This document shows positions 1 through 8,928 of a stretch of 64,000 nucleotides of DNA, in pieces. The stretch spans positions 32,193 to 96,192 of the forward strand of contig NZ_LEKT01000005.1 of NCBI RefSeq assembly GCF_001045675.1. The letters are read 5' to 3'. Position 1 is the stretch's first letter, and each line of letters starts with the position of its first letter. Under the pieces are notes generated by a model that was not told the DNA's origin, searched no databases, and saw only the letters and a program-made list of their open reading frames with translations. The DNA comes from Megasphaera cerevisiae DSM 20462. Lineage in GTDB: Bacteria; Bacillota; Negativicutes; Veillonellales; Megasphaeraceae. The position numbers and the translations under genes are program-made.

Positions 1-387
1 ACGGAGACATTGTTTGATGAAACAATGCATACCTTAAAACGACTGCGATTTTCTCATATTCATGCCTTTCCATATTCACCGCGCCGTGGTACGCCGGCTG
101 CTTCTATGAAGGGGCAGATAGAAAGTCAGGAAAAAAAGAAGCGGGTTGAAATTATCAATACGTTATCGGCTCTTCAAAAGGATGTATTGCTGCATAGCAT
201 GATTGGCGAGACGGTACGAGTCCTCATTGAGACACAGGAGGGTACGAGAGGCGAAGGCTTTTCTGAAAATTATGAACGAGTTTGTGCAGACGGCTTGACA
301 GAAGATCAGCGGGGCTCTATAGTTACTGTACGGTTGGAACATACAGATAACCATATATTATTTGGTACAGTGAAGGAGGATTCTTAA
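1..387 (+). CDS. mtaB: MtaB-type tRNA methylthiotransferase, C-terminal part
   Basis: The reading frame is open from base 1, so the gene begins upstream of the window and only about 128 C-terminal residues are visible. The segment HAFPYSPRRGTPAA matches the end of the radical-SAM domain in the MiaB/MtaB methylthiotransferases, and the last 60 or so residues have the size and position of the TRAM RNA-binding domain. MtaB adds the 2-methylthio group to t6A37 of tRNAs reading ANN codons. The CxxxCxxC cluster motif lies outside the window, so MtaB versus another family member rests on the HxFPYSPRxGT signature. The HIT gene starts one base after its stop, so the two are probably co-transcribed. 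Confidence 0.82.
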   Translation, partial: TETLFDETMHTLKRLRFSHIHAFPYSPRRGTPAASMKGQIESQEKKKRVEIINTLSALQKDVLLHSMIGETVRVLIETQEGTRGEGFSENYERVCADGLTEDQRGSIVTVRLEHTDNHILFGTVKEDS

Positions 388-388
388 A

Positions 389-733
389 ATGGAAGATTGT
401 TTATTCTGCAAGATCAGTAAGGGAGAAATTCCCAGCACGAAGGTCTATGAAGATGATAATTTTTATGCATTCAAGGATATCAACCCAGTAACGCCGGTTC
501 ATGTTTTGGTGATACCAAAAAAACATATTTCCAGTATTGCCGCGCTTACAGAAGCGGATGCAGATGTTGCTGGTAAAATGTTGTTTGCTGTTCAAAAAGT
601 TGCGGCCATATTGGGATTGGATCAAGACGGATATCGTGTCGTATTTAATACAGGCGAGAAGGCGGGTCAGACGGTTCTACATATGCATGCCCATATTTTG
701 GGCGGAAAAGAAATGGCATGGCCGGGAATTTAA
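389..733 (+). CDS. HIT family protein (HinT-like nucleotide hydrolase)
   Basis: This 114-residue protein has the full length of the HinT branch of the histidine-triad superfamily. The N-terminus (CLFCKISKGEIPS) and the C-terminal triad HMHAHILGG (His98, His100, His102) are textbook. HinT proteins hydrolyse purine nucleoside phosphoramidates and adenylated intermediates; the cellular substrate is usually unknown. The start codon has an AAGGAGG-type site inside the end of mtaB. The small membrane-protein gene that follows begins inside its last codons. Confidence 0.93.
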   Translation: MEDCLFCKISKGEIPSTKVYEDDNFYAFKDINPVTPVHVLVIPKKHISSIAALTEADADVAGKMLFAVQKVAAILGLDQDGYRVVFNTGEKAGQTVLHMHAHILGGKEMAWPGI

Positions 734-930
734 CCGATGCGGACCGCCGTGAAGCGGATAATCCCAAGGTCGTTAAAATGCCGGGTAAATCTGCGGCGCG
801 TCGTCGCATTGTGCGCCGGACACCTGCCGGCAATAGACTGAACAACGCAACGGGACGTCTTATACGTCTTATTTCCATCGTGGTCATGCTGCTTATTCTG
901 GCATATATGTATTTGGATATGAAGTTATAA
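718..930 (+). CDS. Small single-pass membrane protein, unknown function
   Basis: A 70-residue ORF whose ATG lies 16 bases before the HIT stop, which suggests translational coupling. The first 45 residues are hydrophilic and rich in Arg and Lys (KSAARRRIVRRT); residues 48-65 (LIRLISIVVMLLILAYMY) form one probable transmembrane helix, giving a cytoplasmic basic tail and C-terminal anchor. I do not recognise a family. A strong terminator follows directly after its stop, which supports it as the last gene of the operon. Confidence 0.6.
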   Translation: MAGNLTDADRREADNPKVVKMPGKSAARRRIVRRTPAGNRLNNATGRLIRLISIVVMLLILAYMYLDMKL

Positions 931-988
931 AAAAAATCAGAATGCTTTATCGTCGGAATCAGATGATAGAGTGTTCTGATTTTTTTTT
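931..988 (+). terminator. Rho-independent terminator after the mtaB-HIT operon
   Basis: The arm AAAAAATCAGAA (931-942) pairs with TTCTGATTTTTT (974 on), followed by a run of T. It begins at the base after the small membrane protein's stop. Confidence 0.85.
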
Positions 989-1207
989 GTAAAACAGGTT
1001 AAACAGTGATAGACCGTTTCAGATAAGGAACAGTAAAGGATATTCTTAGTTTAAAGTTTGTATTATTACGTTAAATTTAATCTAATTCTAATATAAAATA
1101 GATTTGGTAAGGTATTTTTTAATGTAATTTTAATCAAATTTTGATGTATATCTCATTTTTCTGTGATACATTGCGTGTATGGATCAGACGAAGGAGTAAC
1201 ATACATT

Positions 1208-1573
1208 ATGAATTATAAAGAACTGGGAATGCTGGGAGAAAATGCGGCGGCTGATTTTTTGTGCCGAAAAAAAGGATATACAATAGTATGCAGAAATTAT
1301 CGCAGCTCTGCTGGAGAAATTGATATGATTGCTCAAGATGGGAATACGCTTGTCTTTGTTGAGGTCAAAACGAGGAAAACTACAGAATATGGCCGTCCTG
1401 CTGAAGCAGTAGAGCGGCGGAAACAGCATAAGATAGCAATCATGGCGAAATCCTATCTTGCTCGTTACGGTCTGTGGAGCATGCCGTGCCGGTTTGATGT
1501 GGTCGAAGTTATGCCGGATTGCCGGACGGGTTTTGTGATCAATCATATTATTCATGCATTTATCTTGCAGTAA
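1208..1573 (+). CDS. yraN: YraN / UPF0102 family endonuclease-fold protein
   Basis: The ATG at 1208 has AAGGAG 11 bases upstream and gives 121 residues, the usual family length; a longer in-frame start at 1163 lacks this site. The core GEIDMIAQDGNTLVFVEVK carries the Glu-Asp-(Glu-x-Lys) pattern of the PD-(D/E)xK nuclease fold. The biochemical role of YraN is not settled. It stands immediately before comM and dprA, a neighbourhood common in Firmicutes, which points to DNA processing. Confidence 0.88.
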   Translation: MNYKELGMLGENAAADFLCRKKGYTIVCRNYRSSAGEIDMIAQDGNTLVFVEVKTRKTTEYGRPAEAVERRKQHKIAIMAKSYLARYGLWSMPCRFDVVEVMPDCRTGFVINHIIHAFILQ

Positions 1574-1584
1574 GGAGTGTGACT

Positions 1585-3102
1585 ATGTTTGCACGTACAT
1601 ATGGAGCTACGACACTGGGATTGCACGGTAATGTCATTACGGTGGAAACAGATATATCTAATGGGTTGCCGGCATTTGAAATTGTAGGACTTGCGGCGAC
1701 ATCGGTTAAGGAATCAAAGGAACGGGTTCGCTCGGCAATGAAGAACAGCGGCTATGAATTTCCTATGCGTCGTATTACGGTAAATCTGGCCCCGGCAGAT
1801 CTGAAAAAAGACAGTGCCGGACTGGATGCGGCGATTGCTGTCGGTATCATGGTTTCGAGCGGACAGATTCCTGCCGAAAAGTGCAGCCACATTTTATTTA
1901 TTGGGGAATTGGCTTTAGATGGCTGTGTGAGACCGGTAACAGGTGTGCTTTCCATGATTTTGCAATGTGTTTCTGCTGGATTCCAGACAGTTTTTGTTAG
2001 CAGAGAAAATGCGGCAGAGGCATTGCTTTGCAATGAAATTACTGTTTATGCCGTATCGTATTTACAGGAAATTATTGGTCATCTGCTGGGAACGGCGCTG
2101 CTGCTGCCGGCAGCGTCAGATTGTTCCTTTCAGGATGAACCGGTTTATACTGTTGATTTTTCCGAGGTGCAAGGGCAGTTTACTGCGAAACGAGCTTTAG
2201 AAATAGCTGCTGCCGGAGGGCATAATGTACTCCTTATTGGCCCTCCGGGATCGGGAAAAACAATGCTGGCTAAGCGGATACCGACGATCCTACCGCTTAT
2301 GAATATGCAGGAGGCACTGGAAGTCACTAAAATTTATAGTGTTGCCGGCTTGTTCCATCAGAAGACGATGCTGACAGCGCGTCCTTTTCGCAGTCCGCAT
2401 CACACTATCTCAACGGCAGGACTCATTGGCGGTGGAACGATACCCAAACCCGGTGAAGTGACACTGAGCCATAACGGGGTGCTTTTTTTGGATGAATTAC
2501 CGGAATTTCCGCGTTCTGTATTGGAGGTTTTGCGTCAGCCGCTGGAAGATTTTGTTGTAAATATTGCCAGAGTTAATGCGACGCTTACTTATCCCGCAGG
2601 GTTTGTCTTAATTGCTGCTATGAATCCTTGTCCGTGCGGTTATTTGGATGATCCCGATCATCCGTGTACTTGCACTTCCGGCGAAATCAGGCGATATGCC
2701 CGGAAAATTTCAGGACCTCTTTTAGACCGGATTGATTTGCATGTCCAGGTAGAGCGGCCTAAATATGATGAACTAATTACAGAAATGCCGCAGGAATCAT
2801 CGGCAGATATTCGCAGACGCGTTATTGCTGCCAGATTATGTCAGGAAGAGCGGTTGAAATCATATGGAATAAGCTGTAATGCGTACATGGGACATCGAGA
2901 GATAAAAGAAACCTGCGGCATGACAAAAGAGGCACAGCAGATTCTTCATCAGGTCTTTGATAAAATGAAGCTTAGTGCCCGCAGCTATGACCGCATTATT
3001 AAGGTATCCCGCACGATTGCGGATCTAGGGGGAGCGGCAGAAATAAGAGATTCACATATTGCCGAGGCTGTCAGTTATCGAAATACCTTACAAAGGATGT
3101 GA
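1585..3102 (+). CDS. comM: YifB/ComM-type Mg-chelatase-like AAA+ ATPase
   Basis: The 505-residue protein starts at ATG 1585 with TAAGGAG just upstream; in-frame codons further 5' lie inside yraN. It has the Lon-like N-terminal region (residues 1-180), a Walker A GPPGSGKTMLAKR near residue 219, the FRSPHHTIS segment, Walker B LFLDELPEF, and the C-terminal YifB Mg-chelatase domain with the Cys cluster CPCGY. In naturally competent bacteria ComM is a helicase that promotes branch migration during integration of incoming DNA. The dprA neighbour fits that role. Confidence 0.93.
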   Translation: MFARTYGATTLGLHGNVITVETDISNGLPAFEIVGLAATSVKESKERVRSAMKNSGYEFPMRRITVNLAPADLKKDSAGLDAAIAVGIMVSSGQIPAEKCSHILFIGELALDGCVRPVTGVLSMILQCVSAGFQTVFVSRENAAEALLCNEITVYAVSYLQEIIGHLLGTALLLPAASDCSFQDEPVYTVDFSEVQGQFTAKRALEIAAAGGHNVLLIGPPGSGKTMLAKRIPTILPLMNMQEALEVTKIYSVAGLFHQKTMLTARPFRSPHHTISTAGLIGGGTIPKPGEVTLSHNGVLFLDELPEFPRSVLEVLRQPLEDFVVNIARVNATLTYPAGFVLIAAMNPCPCGYLDDPDHPCTCTSGEIRRYARKISGPLLDRIDLHVQVERPKYDELITEMPQESSADIRRRVIAARLCQEERLKSYGISCNAYMGHREIKETCGMTKEAQQILHQVFDKMKLSARSYDRIIKVSRTIADLGGAAEIRDSHIAEAVSYRNTLQRM

Positions 3103-3136
3103 TATCGTCGTGGACAGGCAGGAGAAACGTCAATCT

Positions 3137-4222
3137 ATGCAGGAAGAACGATTGTATGCAGCCGCTTTGCTTTCTATTCCACATTTGGGGTCACGCAGTA
3201 TCCGGGCGTTGATGGAAATATATGGATCTGCCCTCCGTGTCTGGAATATACCGTGTGAAGAACTAAAAACAAAAATTCGGCTGCCGGCGCGAGTATATGA
3301 TCAGATAGATTCCTGGCGCAGACAGTATGATTGGGATAAGCAACTCAGATATTTGGGGAAATACCATACTAAGCTTATTTCCTTGTGGGATGAAGGGTAT
3401 CCGCATATTTTGAAGGAAACCTATAATCCGCCTGTAGTACTGTATTATCAAGGAGAATTGCCGGATATCCATAGGTCGATAGCCGTTGTAGGCGCCAGGA
3501 AAAGTACCTCTTATGGAATTAAGGCAGCGCAGGAATTGGCAAAGGAAATGGCCCAAAATATGATTACTGTTGTTAGCGGAGGAGCGCGTGGGATTGATAC
3601 AAGTGCCCATTGCGGAGCACTTTTAGGATATGGTAAAACGACGGCTGTCGTGGCAAATGGATTAGATCAGGTATATCCATTGGAAAACCGAAAGCTGTTT
3701 TCTGATATAGTTGAACATGGCGGTGCTGTTCTCAGCGAGTATGCTTTTGGTATGGTTCCTGTTCCACAAAATTTCCCTGCCCGGAATCGTATTATTGCCG
3801 GCCTTTCATCCGGTGTTGTTGTTATAGAAGCGGCATTGCGCAGCGGTGCGCTCATTACTGCTGATTTTGCTTTGGAGGAGGGCCGGGATGTTTTTGCTGT
3901 TCCTGGAACGATCTATTCTCCCATGAGCAGAGGAACCAATGCGTTGCTGCGAAGGGGAGCAATTGTTCTGACGTCTGTACAAGATATTTTGGAAGAATAT
4001 GGCTGGGAGAAAAAGAAAAAATGCATAAAACAAAAGATAATTTCGCTTACTTTGGAGGAATCTGCAGTTTTAGCGGCGGTGCCCGATGATGCTGCCATTT
4101 CGATAGATCAGCTTATTCTGCGTACACAAATAATGGCACCACAGATGAGCTCTATTTTATTACATCTTCAGCTGGAAGAACTCATCGAAAATGGAGGGCG
4201 AAATATGTATATACGAAAATGA
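3137..4222 (+). CDS. dprA: DNA processing protein DprA (Smf)
   Basis: DprA binds incoming single-stranded DNA and loads RecA during transformation. The Rossmann-like core is clear: GARKSTSYG, then SGGARGIDTSAH, ARNRIIAGLS, SGALITADFALEEGR and VFAVPG. The C-terminal 65 residues fit the winged-helix DML1-like domain. I chose ATG 3137, with AGGAGA 11 bases upstream (361 residues); a GTG at 3110, eight bases after the comM stop, is an alternative. The gene is followed by a long AT-rich region without coding sequence. Confidence 0.92.
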   Translation: MQEERLYAAALLSIPHLGSRSIRALMEIYGSALRVWNIPCEELKTKIRLPARVYDQIDSWRRQYDWDKQLRYLGKYHTKLISLWDEGYPHILKETYNPPVVLYYQGELPDIHRSIAVVGARKSTSYGIKAAQELAKEMAQNMITVVSGGARGIDTSAHCGALLGYGKTTAVVANGLDQVYPLENRKLFSDIVEHGGAVLSEYAFGMVPVPQNFPARNRIIAGLSSGVVVIEAALRSGALITADFALEEGRDVFAVPGTIYSPMSRGTNALLRRGAIVLTSVQDILEEYGWEKKKKCIKQKIISLTLEESAVLAAVPDDAAISIDQLILRTQIMAPQMSSILLHLQLEELIENGGRNMYIRK

Positions 4223-4650
4223 TTGATCAGATGTGATGTACAGTTTATCTGATGCTTGCAAAAAACAGATAATTTTATAACTGCAGTATGATATCACTTT
4301 ATTACACAAATAAAGTGATATCATACTTGGTACATTGCGCAAAAATAGCGGCATATGACTGTCTTTATCATAGTATATATATGTATAAATGAAAATTCTA
4401 ATTACATTTGATAATTATTACGAAAAGATATTAAAATGTTTGTGTATATTAAATTGATATGAATGAATTTGTGTATATTATTTACAAATAAGAGTAATTT
4501 TATTATACTGTTTATAACAAAACGAAATATTTATTAGATTTATGTATTAAAAAGAAATTATTTAAAATTGCGATATTTGATGATTATAAAGCGTTTTTTT
4601 AGAGTTATTTTTTATAATGTACTATATTTATGAGAAGAGGTGAAGAGTAC
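4223..4650. other. AT-rich intergenic region
   Basis: About 430 bases with no credible gene. It holds one perfect hairpin (4285-4327, listed separately) and then very AT-rich sequence leading to the CoA-transferase start. The promoter of the CoA-transferase pair is presumably here, but I see no confident -35/-10 pair. Confidence 0.6.
4285..4327. repeat. Perfect 17-bp inverted repeat
   Basis: The arm AGTATGATATCACTTTA (4285-4301) and its exact reverse complement (4311-4327) flank a 9-base loop. No T tract follows on either strand, so it is not a standard intrinsic terminator, although it sits 63 bases after the dprA stop where one would be expected. Confidence 0.7.
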
Positions 4651-5376
4651 ATGAATAAACTACTTGAATTGGATCAGGCTATGCATAAAGTGCAGGATGG
4701 GGCAACCATTATGATTGGTGGTTTTTTAGGTATAGGTGTTCCTTTGAAATGCATAGAAAAAATTGCTGAAAAAGGAGTTGGCAATTTGACCGTCATATCC
4801 ATTGTCAATGCCAATCCTGCTGGTAATTTTGATTTGGCGGTATTATTTCAAAAACGGCAAATCAAAAAATTTATTACGTCCCATACGGGTACGTGTCCGG
4901 AGGCAGTTCAGCAATATAAAGCTGGGGAGATTGAAATAGAATACTATCCCATGGGAAATTTTATTGAAAAAATAAGAGCTGCCGGAGCTGGGTTGGGTGG
5001 AGTTTTATCGGCTACCGGAATAGGCACCTTAATGGAAGAGAATAAACAGAAAATATCTGTTCATGGAAAAGAATATTTGGTAGAAACACCTCTTAGGGCT
5101 GATATTTCTTTTATCAAAGGGTTTCGGGCTGATGAGATGGGAAATATCGAATATCGCGGTATTGCGGTGAACAGCAATCCGGTGATGGCAACGGCCGCCG
5201 ACTATACAGTAGCAGAAGTGAATGACATTGTGCGTACCGGTGATATTGACCCTAACAGAGTAGGTACGCCTGGTATTTTTGTAGATGCCGTAGTACAAGG
5301 ATATAGTTTGAAGGAACAACAAGAACGCATTGGTGATCTATGGAAAAATGCTGGCTTTTTAAAAAATAATCCGTAA
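4651..5376 (+). CDS. atoD: 3-oxoacid / acyl CoA-transferase, subunit A (AtoD-like)
   Basis: This 241-residue protein has the glycine-rich motif IMIGGFLGIGVP of the alpha subunit of family I CoA-transferases, close to the E. coli AtoD pattern. With subunit B it would exchange CoA between acetoacetyl-CoA, butyryl-CoA or acetate in fermentative acid metabolism; the exact substrate cannot be read from sequence. ATG 4651 is chosen because AGAGGTG lies 9 bases upstream; an in-frame ATG at 4630 has no SD. Subunit B follows 18 bases later with its own AAGGAGG. Confidence 0.9.
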   Translation: MNKLLELDQAMHKVQDGATIMIGGFLGIGVPLKCIEKIAEKGVGNLTVISIVNANPAGNFDLAVLFQKRQIKKFITSHTGTCPEAVQQYKAGEIEIEYYPMGNFIEKIRAAGAGLGGVLSATGIGTLMEENKQKISVHGKEYLVETPLRADISFIKGFRADEMGNIEYRGIAVNSNPVMATAADYTVAEVNDIVRTGDIDPNRVGTPGIFVDAVVQGYSLKEQQERIGDLWKNAGFLKNNP

Positions 5377-5394
5377 TGCAAGGAGGGAGGACTT

Positions 5395-6060
5395 ATGGAT
5401 TTCAGAGAACGTATTGCGCGCCGCGCCGCATTGGAATTACACGATGGCGAATATGTGAATTTGGGTTTTGGCATACCGACGGCTATTGCTAATTTTATCC
5501 CTCCGGGCATAGAAGTTATTCTGCAGACCGAGAATGGATGTCTGGCATTTGGAGGAACTCCTTATGTTGGGAAGGAAGATTCGGATGTTGCGAATGCGGG
5601 TGGGCAGCCTATTACATTGGTGAAAGGATCGGCAGTTTTTGATTCGACGGTGGCGTTTGCTATGATTCGGGGCGGACATATGGATTCCGCTTTTTTAGGA
5701 GCATTGGAGGTAGATCAGGAGGGAAATATTGCGAATTGGGCTCTTCCTCTGGCACCTGGCCGCTATTCACCTGGCCCCGGAGGGGCTGTGGATTTAGTTG
5801 CGGGAACGCCTAAGGTAGTGGCGCTGCTGCAGCATGCTAACAAAAGTGGAGAATCAAAAATAAAACGACATTGTACACTGCCCGTAACAGGTACTGGGGT
5901 TGTAAAAGTGATTATTACCGATCAAGCTGTTTTTTATGTTGAAAAGGACGGCCTGGTATTAAAGGAAATCATTGCTGGTGAAACAGTGGAGGACATTGAG
6001 AAAATTACAGAAGCTTCCTTTACGGTGGCAGAGGATATATGTGAATATCGCCTATCTTGA
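5395..6060 (+). CDS. atoA: 3-oxoacid / acyl CoA-transferase, subunit B (AtoA-like)
   Basis: The 221-residue beta subunit starts RERIARRAALEL and has VNLGFGIPTAIANF followed by LQTENGCLAFG. The Glu of the TENG motif (residue 46) is the family nucleophile that forms the glutamyl-CoA thioester. The C-terminus PVTGTGVVKVIITDQAVF is typical for AtoA. It is the second gene of the pair and is followed by a strong terminator shared with the convergent amidohydrolase. Confidence 0.92.
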   Translation: MDFRERIARRAALELHDGEYVNLGFGIPTAIANFIPPGIEVILQTENGCLAFGGTPYVGKEDSDVANAGGQPITLVKGSAVFDSTVAFAMIRGGHMDSAFLGALEVDQEGNIANWALPLAPGRYSPGPGGAVDLVAGTPKVVALLQHANKSGESKIKRHCTLPVTGTGVVKVIITDQAVFYVEKDGLVLKEIIAGETVEDIEKITEASFTVAEDICEYRLS

Positions 6061-6104
6061 GCAGAATAACTTGAAAGGATTGATTGCAGTCTTTTATGAA
6101 TAAT

Positions 6105-6176
6105 AAAAAATACGCTCTTTTGATATAAACAGCTCGTAGCCTATAAGCTGTTCCTTATCAAGAGAACGTATTTTTT
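6105..6176. terminator. Bidirectional terminator between atoA and the amidohydrolase
   Basis: The arm AAAAAATACGCTCTTTTGATA (6105 on) pairs with TATCAAGAGAACGTATTTTTT (6156-6176), with an inner AACAGCT/AGCTGTT stem. A and T runs on the two sides allow use from both strands, and the flanking genes converge. Confidence 0.85.
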
Positions 6177-6203
6177 ACATATTACAGGATTTAAATATGT
6201 ATA

Positions 6204-7448
6204 TTACATGAATTTTAACATTGTTGCCAAATCAGCTGGATGGAAGTAAGAAAAATCTGGCTTTTCTTTCAGCAGGGACAGTACATAAGCTAAAGCGCCT
6301 TCTACACCGGTCGTCAGGCCTTTTTCACCGATATCAAATTTGGCATTATGATGATTGGCGCCGCTGCCTATTTCGGGATCCATAATGCCTGTAAACGCTA
6401 AAATACCGGGATACCGGGCTAACGTCAGCGCAAAGGTTTCGGAAGCCATCCAGGGTTCTGTTTGGTATAACGCTTCAGGCCCAAGGGACGCTGAAACCGC
6501 TTCTCTTGCTAATTTCGCACAAGTTATATCATTTGTTGTTACTGTAAAATATTGTTCTTCTATCATTTCTGATGTGCAGCCGAAATTGGCACATTCATTT
6601 TTCAATATCTGATGGAATTTTTCACGGAATAATTGACCATCTGCATCGTTAAAAAAACGGCAGGAGCCAGCAAACATCATATCAGACGGAATAATATTGG
6701 GTTCATGGCCAGCTTGTATACAGCCAAAGGAATAAGTAAGGCAATGATCTGGCGATACAGCACGCATGCGGAAAGATTGCAGCGCTGTTGAAAAAGCGAG
6801 AAAAGCATCAATAGGATTCACTGATAAATCCGGACGGGAACCATGCCCACCCTTGCCATTGATTTTAGTGCGGAAGAAAAAGGCGCCGGACATGACTCCC
6901 CCGTCGAGAATCGCAAGTTTACCGACAGGAATGTCCCAACGTACGTGGGTACTGAAGCAGGCATCAATATGAATTGCGTGGTCTGCTAAATATTGAAGTA
7001 AATGACCGCCGCCACGTTCTCCAAATTCTTCAGCCTCCTCAAACATAAGAATGACTTTTCCTTCCCATTCATCCGTGTGTTCAGCCAGAATTTTTCCCTC
7101 TGTCAGCAGCATGGACATATGCCCGTCGTGTCCGCAGGCATGAGAATACCCGTCATTTTTGGATACACAGATCTTGGGCTTGGATAAATTGACTGGATCT
7201 TCTTTTATTGGCAGGGCATCCATATCCGCACGCATCAGCACAGTGAATCCCGGCTTGCCGCTGTCGATGGTTCCCAGAATACCGCCACGTGGTACTCTGA
7301 TATTAGGAATTTGCAGTTCCTTCAATATATTTTCAATAAATTCCATTGTCTTGAATTCCTGTTGTGATGGTTCCGGATATTCATGAAAATGGCGTCGCAG
7401 TTCAATCAGCCGCGGAACTTCTGCTTCAACATATTTTTTTATGTTCAT
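6204..7448 (-). CDS. M20 family metal-dependent amidohydrolase
   Basis: This 414-residue enzyme belongs to the M20D branch (HipO, AbgB, N-acyl amino acid amidohydrolases). The motifs RRHFHEYPEPSQQEF, MRADMDALPI and SHACGHDGHMSMLL hold the metal-binding Asp, His and Cys residues, and the Glu pair appears in FEEAEEFG. It would release the amino acid from an N-acyl or N-aroyl conjugate; substrate unknown. The start at 7448 has GGGGGA 8 bases upstream; a longer in-frame start at 7532 overlaps the promoter. It is a single gene with its own promoter. Confidence 0.9.
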   Translation of the reverse strand: MNIKKYVEAEVPRLIELRRHFHEYPEPSQQEFKTMEFIENILKELQIPNIRVPRGGILGTIDSGKPGFTVLMRADMDALPIKEDPVNLSKPKICVSKNDGYSHACGHDGHMSMLLTEGKILAEHTDEWEGKVILMFEEAEEFGERGGGHLLQYLADHAIHIDACFSTHVRWDIPVGKLAILDGGVMSGAFFFRTKINGKGGHGSRPDLSVNPIDAFLAFSTALQSFRMRAVSPDHCLTYSFGCIQAGHEPNIIPSDMMFAGSCRFFNDADGQLFREKFHQILKNECANFGCTSEMIEEQYFTVTTNDITCAKLAREAVSASLGPEALYQTEPWMASETFALTLARYPGILAFTGIMDPEIGSGANHHNAKFDIGEKGLTTGVEGALAYVLSLLKEKPDFSYFHPADLATMLKFM

Positions 7449-7493
7449 TATTATTGTCCCCCTATATATACTACACTTTTTTAGATCACTCTT

Positions 7494-7522
7494 ATTATAG
7501 AATGCTATACATATATCGTCAA
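7494..7522 (-). promoter_or_regulatory. Sigma-A promoter of the amidohydrolase
   Basis: On the minus strand TTGACG (7522-7517), a 17-base spacer, then TATAAT (7499-7494), about 45 bases before the start codon. Just upstream, ATAGAAT and ATTCTAT form an inverted repeat at about 7535-7562 that could bind a regulator. Confidence 0.75.
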
Positions 7523-7671
7523 ATAAATTCAATAATAGAATACGGGATATTTCGATTCTATCTATGATATAGCGTCCCTGTTTTCGATACTGGTTACTAA
7601 AAAGAGGGACTTCTGAAGAAGCGTGTATAGAAAACGATAATGGCTATGATAACAAATGTATGCGATATCAG

Positions 7672-8925
7672 TTATTTTTGAATGGACCAGGTGGTATGCT
7701 TATTCTGTTCTTGATGGCGTACGGCGTTCATTTGTTTGTAAGAAAAGACGCCGCTTTTCCCAATGAGAAGATAATAGAGCGGAAGACTGACGAAGGCAAT
7801 AAAAGCGGCGGAAAAGTAAACACTGGAAAAGCCGTAAGCCGGAACCAGGAAACCTAAAAGATATGGCCCGATTCCGACTCCTAAATCTAAAAAAATAAAA
7901 AATGTAGAGGTAGCCAGGCCGATTTGCTGTTCTGGTATTCCATGAATCGCCAGTGCTTGTCCTGCCGATGAGATCGTGCTGTAGCTGAGCCCGAGCAGGA
8001 TACCGCCAAACGCAAAGACGGCATTAGTGGAGGCGAGTCCCAGCGTAGTCATACATAATGCCATGATTAACAGCGTAGGGTACATGACGACGTCACCGCC
8101 GTGATGATCCATAAAACACCCAATCAGAGGACGGCTGAAACAAGAGGTAACGGCGTAGGTCAGAAAAAAAAGACTGCCGGCTATAAGAAGTCCCAAGGTA
8201 TCCGTGTAGGCACCGATAAAGCTGAGAACAGTGGAATAACCGATACCGCACAGCAAAGATATAAATGAGATAGGAAGGGTTCGTATGGATAAAAAACTGT
8301 CGATGCGGATTTGTTTCAATGCGGTTTTTTCTGCATATGTGCAGGTGTGTTCCGGTGCATGGATTGCGACGGACAAAAGAAATGTGACCACCGCAAGACA
8401 CAGGCAGACATAAAGGTTTAAAAAATAATTGCCGCTGTTGCACAACGTGATGCCTAAAAAAGGGCCAATCGCTGAAGCCAGCGTATTGCCCAGTGCATAA
8501 TAGCCAATACCTTCGCCACGCCGCTGTGCCGGGACAATCACCCCAATAATGGTACTGGCCGCCGTTGCGGTGATGCCGTAGGCAGCTCCATGCAGGCATC
8601 GGATTAAAAAAAATCCGGTCAGGGAAGAAACTGTAAAATATAAAGGCAGGATAACCAGATATAGGCCGGCTCCTGCCAGCAGCAGCCGCTTTCTACCCAT
8701 GACGTCAATAACATGTCCGGTAATAACGCGAGCCGACAAGGCACCTATGATAAAAATACCAGAAGCCAAGCCTGCTTTACTGATGGAAGCCTGCTTTACT
8801 GATGGAAGCGTGCCAAGTGATGATAGCGAATTTTGTGGACCACAGCATAAGCTGGTAAAAAATAACGTATAATAAAAAATTGATAAGAATATCGATAATA
8901 AAATTTTTTGTCCAAAGCTTGTCAT
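7672..8925 (-). CDS. MFS transporter with N-terminal frame disrupted by a 19-bp duplication
   Basis: The bulk is a 12-helix MFS drug/metabolite transporter with the loop motif GHVIDVMGRKRLLL. The natural start is ATG 8929: it has AAAGGAG 8 bases upstream, overlaps the marR stop as TGATG, and reads MNDKLWTKNFIIDILINF, a typical family N-terminus. That frame hits TAA at 8779-8777, inside a 19-bp tandem duplication (8772-8809). Removing one copy restores one continuous frame into SKAGLASGIFIIGAL. As written, only a start at ATG 8925, four bases on, reads through, replacing the first 45 or so residues by an unrelated but still hydrophobic stretch. The gene is either a reversible off/altered state or recently damaged. 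Confidence 0.8.
   Translation of the reverse strand: MTSFGQKILLSIFLSIFYYTLFFTSLCCGPQNSLSSLGTLPSVKQASISKAGLASGIFIIGALSARVITGHVIDVMGRKRLLLAGAGLYLVILPLYFTVSSLTGFFLIRCLHGAAYGITATAASTIIGVIVPAQRRGEGIGYYALGNTLASAIGPFLGITLCNSGNYFLNLYVCLCLAVVTFLLSVAIHAPEHTCTYAEKTALKQIRIDSFLSIRTLPISFISLLCGIGYSTVLSFIGAYTDTLGLLIAGSLFFLTYAVTSCFSRPLIGCFMDHHGGDVVMYPTLLIMALCMTTLGLASTNAVFAFGGILLGLSYSTISSAGQALAIHGIPEQQIGLATSTFFIFLDLGVGIGPYLLGFLVPAYGFSSVYFSAAFIAFVSLPLYYLLIGKSGVFSYKQMNAVRHQEQNKHTTWSIQK
8768..8809. repeat. 19-bp tandem duplication inside the MFS gene
   Basis: The unit CTGCTTTACTGATGGAAGC occurs at 8772-8790 and again at 8791-8809; the periodicity extends four bases to the left. Nineteen is not a multiple of three, so gain or loss of one copy switches the reading frame between the two overlapping starts at 8929 and 8925. 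Confidence 0.95.
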
Positions 8926-8928
8926 TCA

